From Clostridia bacterium (GTDB lineage: Bacteria > Bacillota > Clostridia > Oscillospirales > CAG-272), in assembly GCA_017454525.1 (NCBI GenBank), contig JAFTCT010000063.1, positions 1 through 46,987 on the forward strand: a stretch of DNA of 46,987 nucleotides, read 5' to 3'. This document shows, piece by piece, positions 44,338 through 46,987 of the stretch (position 1 is the first letter of the stretch; each line of letters opens with the position of its first letter). Both the position numbers and the translations under genes were made by a program. The notes beneath the pieces are model-generated. The model did no database searches. It had not been told where the DNA came from and saw nothing but the letters and a program-made list of their open reading frames with translations.

Positions 44338-46987
44338 TTACGCTTCTTTCCAGAGCTTCACGCCTTCGAAGGTGTCGTATGCCGTGAAGTTGTACGTCAC
44401 GCCGCCGATGATGATGACAGCGTAGCGGTTCATCAGACCGTTGCTCGCTTTGAAGTAGAGGCGGTTGCCGTCGATCTCGACCCATCCGGTCTTCATGACG
44501 CCGTTCTCATAGCAGCGAACGCCGTCCGGCTCCTTGACGAGTCCGTTCTTGACGACGGGCGTCTCGACTTTTTCGGTCCCGGCGAAAAGCGTCAGTCCTT
44601 CGTAGGTGAACGCCTCGAAGGTGTAGGTCTTGCCGCCGATCTTCGCGGTGGCGTACTTGTTCATAAGGCCCGTGGATTTGAAGAAGTAGACCTGCTTGCC
44701 GCCGATCTCTTTCCAGCCGGTGAAGGCGACGCCGTCTTCATAGAAGCGGATGCCGTCGTTTTCTTTGTAAAGACCGTTCTTCACGGGAGGAACGTTCTCG
44801 GTCGCCGCGTAGAGGGTCAGTCCTTCATATTCGAACGCTTCGAAGGTGTAGGACTTGCCGTCGATGTCTGCCGCCGGATATACGTTCATCACGCCGGTCG
44901 AAACGAAGAAGTAGACCTGCTTGCCGCCGATCTCTTTCCATCCCTTGACCATCTGACCGTTCTCGTACATGAAGGTCTGTTTCTTCTCAACGAAGATCTC
45001 GGTGAGGTAGGGCAGGATCTCGGTTCTGGAGACGCCGCACTTCGTGCAGGCGTAGACGGTCTCGCCCTGCTCGGTGCGGGTCGCGGGCGTGCTCTCGACG
45101 ACTTCCCAGACGTGTGCGTCGGGCACAGCGGGCGTGGTATCGAACTGTTTTACACCGCAGGCGGTGCAGACTCTCGTTGCAACACCCGCCTCGGTGCAGT
45201 TCGCCGCCTCGGTGACGGTCCATTCGCCCCAGGTGTGCGCGTCGGCGGGCGCGTTCTTCGTCGCTTTGACTGAAATGTCAGCCAGGCACGCCCAGCCGGG
45301 TCCTTCCCAGGAGGCGACGACGACCTTGATGCCCGTTGCGGGAACGGGACGGTCGAGTTTCAGCGTGCAGCCGCCGTCCGCCGCGATGATCGCGGGAACG
45401 CCCTCGGCGATCAGCGCTTCCTCGCCGTTGAGGAGGTCATACACGTTATAGGTGCCGTACTGTCCGTCGGTATTCTGCTCGCGTTTGCACTGGAGATAGA
45501 TCTCGCTCACTTCTTCGGCTTTTTTGAAGTTGACGATGAAGGTCTGTCCGCTCGTGCCCGCGCCGCCGCTGCCGCAGACGGTGTTCTGATCGTTGTCGAG
45601 AATGTTCTCGGCTTTGTTGATGTCGCCGAAGCTCGAAACGTTCGCGCAGGTCGCGCCCGCGGGAATGATATAGCCGTTATCGTCGTAGTACTGTTCGACC
45701 ACGGGCTCGTCGTTGTAGTACAGACCCATGTCGAAGACCGAGCCGCCGGCGTTCACTTTGTTTCTGAAGTAGACGCAGACGGTATTCTCGCCGGCTTTGA
45801 GAGAAGGAATGGCGTCGTTGATCTTGATCGTCTGATAGCCGCTGTCCTTATATCCGACAGCGCTCCAGACCTCGGTGCCGTTGATGTAGATCACCGGATC
45901 TTCGTCATAGATCACTTCCAGGTAGAGCGACTGTACCTTGCTCAGATCCTTGATCTTGAAGGTCGTGCGCAGGTAGGCGTCGAAATATCCGTAGGGCAGA
46001 ACGGTCTGTGCGCGCGTGTTCGTCCAGGCGGTTCCGGAGAAGGGCGCGGGTCCCGTGGACCACGAGGCGGTGTCGGTGCCGTCGAGCCAGCCTTCGGGCG
46101 CGGGCGTCTCAACGCCGCTGCCGCTTTCGACGCGCTCGTAGCTGATGTAGGACCATTCGGAAACGGTGGGAAGCACGGTGAAGTCGTGGACTTCTTTCAC
46201 GTCCGCGTCATAGTACAGACCCATGTCGAAGACCGAGCCGCCGCCGCCCGGTTTATTTCTGAAGTAGACGCAGAGGATGTTCTCGCCTTCCTTCAGAAGA
46301 TCGATCTTATCGTTCAGATAGATCATCTGGTAGCCGCTGTCCTTGTGTCCGTTCACTTTGTAGATCTGGGTGCCGTTCAGGTAGACCACCGGATCCTCGT
46401 CGTAGATGATCTGCATGAACATCGAATTGATGCCGTCGACGCTGTCGAGCGTGAAGGTCGTGCGCAGATAAGCGTCAAAATATCCGACGGAGAAATGTGT
46501 GGCGGAGATCGCGTTCGGCCACGCCGAGCCGGCGAAGGGTGCGGGACCGACTTCCCAGTCGGCGCTGTCGCTGCCGTCGAGCCAGCCGTCGGGCGCGGGC
46601 GTTTCAACGCCGCTGCCGATCTCAGTGTCGACGCGCTCGTAATAAATATACTCCCAATCCGAGCAAATGGGAAGAATTGCCGTGAAAGCGTCCAGACAGA
46701 TCAGCGCCATATCGAAGATCGCGCCGCCGTAAACATTGCTGATCTGGACCTGCACGGTGTTCTTGCCCGCGTTCAGCAGTCCGACCTTGTCGGTCAGATC
46801 GATTTCCACGTATCTGCTGTCGATATACCCCTCGGCGCTCCAGACTTCGGTGCCGTTGATGTAAACGGTCGGGTTCTCGTCGTACTTGATGTACATCGTC
46901 AGACTTGTGATTTTGGAAATGTCGCTGATCGTGAAGTCGTGACGGAAGAAGGCGATGTAGTACTGCACGGGCAGGCGTGACGCCGGA
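44338..46987 (-). CDS. Modular surface protein with jelly-roll repeats, F5/8-type-C-like domain and cell-wall-binding repeats (5' end outside the window)
   Basis: At least 883 codons; the frame is still open at the right edge, so signal peptide and start are missing. From the N-terminal side: three beta-sandwich repeats of about 165 aa, the first cut by the window edge (shared motifs GSGVETPAPEGWLDG, GPAPFSGTAW, YFDAYLRTTF, YDEDPV(I/V)Y(I/L)NGT, VFDMGLYY); an F5/8-type-C-like domain (ANVSSFGDINKAENILDNDQ); two small Cys-containing HTWGEWTV/C-T-A-C-G modules of the kind common in Clostridia surface proteins; and three ~60-aa wall-binding repeats (YENGVMKTGW, YFKASNGLMNRY). The DNA of two jelly-roll units is a near-identical direct repeat about 490 bp apart. 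A carbohydrate-binding or wall-attached role follows from the domains; an enzyme may lie in the missing part. Confidence 0.8.
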   Translation of the reverse strand, partial: PASRLPVQYYIAFFRHDFTISDISKITSLTMYIKYDENPTVYINGTEVWSAEGYIDSRYVEIDLTDKVGLLNAGKNTVQVQISNVYGGAIFDMALICLDAFTAILPICSDWEYIYYERVDTEIGSGVETPAPDGWLDGSDSADWEVGPAPFAGSAWPNAISATHFSVGYFDAYLRTTFTLDSVDGINSMFMQIIYDEDPVVYLNGTQIYKVNGHKDSGYQMIYLNDKIDLLKEGENILCVYFRNKPGGGGSVFDMGLYYDADVKEVHDFTVLPTVSEWSYISYERVESGSGVETPAPEGWLDGTDTASWSTGPAPFSGTAWTNTRAQTVLPYGYFDAYLRTTFKIKDLSKVQSLYLEVIYDEDPVIYINGTEVWSAVGYKDSGYQTIKINDAIPSLKAGENTVCVYFRNKVNAGGSVFDMGLYYNDEPVVEQYYDDNGYIIPAGATCANVSSFGDINKAENILDNDQNTVCGSGGAGTSGQTFIVNFKKAEEVSEIYLQCKREQNTDGQYGTYNVYDLLNGEEALIAEGVPAIIAADGGCTLKLDRPVPATGIKVVVASWEGPGWACLADISVKATKNAPADAHTWGEWTVTEAANCTEAGVATRVCTACGVKQFDTTPAVPDAHVWEVVESTPATRTEQGETVYACTKCGVSRTEILPYLTEIFVEKKQTFMYENGQMVKGWKEIGGKQVYFFVSTGVMNVYPAADIDGKSYTFEAFEYEGLTLYAATENVPPVKNGLYKENDGIRFYEDGVAFTGWKEIGGKQVYFFKSTGLMNKYATAKIGGKTYTFEAFTYEGLTLFAGTEKVETPVVKNGLVKEPDGVRCYENGVMKTGWVEIDGNRLYFKASNGLMNRYAVIIIGGVTYNFTAYDTFEGVKLWKEA

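Overview
The window looks like part of the chromosome of a gut-type Bacillota (Clostridia) of fairly high GC. The indicators are a c-di-GMP-I riboswitch, TasA/camelysin-like secreted proteins with the 'WFS' signal-peptide ending, an ECF sigma factor beside a BspA-type leucine-rich-repeat membrane protein, a Clostridia-type large serine recombinase, LAAC/LTSC lipoboxes, and cell-wall-binding repeats. I saw no tRNA, rRNA or CRISPR array. The genus cannot be named from the sequence alone.

Layout. 1-560: hairpin-rich 187-188 bp tandem repeats and a GC minisatellite, without a gene. 634-3517: a strong promoter, a c-di-GMP-I riboswitch with a terminator-like platform, then a degenerate EAL-domain protein, a membrane-anchored TasA-like protein and a TasA-like major fibre subunit. 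3529-37937: a huge mirror-image locus. The left arm (plus strand) carries A (4742), B (5820), C (6672) and the giant D (7743-18262). The right arm (minus strand) carries diverged homologues A' (37357), B' (36237), C' (35361) and D' (34295-23991). Between the arms lie a large serine recombinase and a five-gene operon (Dabb, HAD hydrolase, MutY, ECF sigma, LRR protein). 39038-46987: surface proteins, namely a lipoprotein, a truncated carbohydrate-binding-domain remnant, a 5'-nucleotidase-like lipoprotein, another lipoprotein, and a large wall-binding protein that runs off the right edge.

The main discovery candidate is a c-di-GMP-controlled fibre locus that seems built to switch by DNA inversion. 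Only the fibre gene at 2597 has a promoter-proximal position, a ribosome-binding site and a signal peptide. Two further fibre-subunit coding regions lie on the opposite strand (3839-4534 and 37956-38840). They lack a signal peptide and begin exactly at the 'WFSMNT' coding sequence. That sequence is shared, inverted, as a 21-bp perfect match (2671-2691 / 4521-4541) and a 22-bp perfect match (2665-2686 / 38814-38835). Inversion at either pair would give an in-frame new fibre protein. The outer inversion (about 36 kb) would also exchange the whole A-D arm for A'-D'. A ~283-bp nearly identical inverted repeat full of palindromes and a terminator (3529-3811 / 37656-37937), and a perfect 34-bp inverted repeat before A and A' (4625-4658 / 37447-37480), reinforce the mirror symmetry although the proteins themselves have diverged widely.

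Proposed working: c-di-GMP acts on the riboswitch to set transcription of the EAL protein, the anchor and the selected fibre subunit; A, B, C and the giant GLUG-repeat adhesin D would be accessory, base or tip parts of the same surface structure. The inversion itself, the recombinase that would catalyse it, and the fibre assembly are inference. D currently carries a frameshift after its signal peptide, so the left-arm adhesin may be off or the base call wrong.
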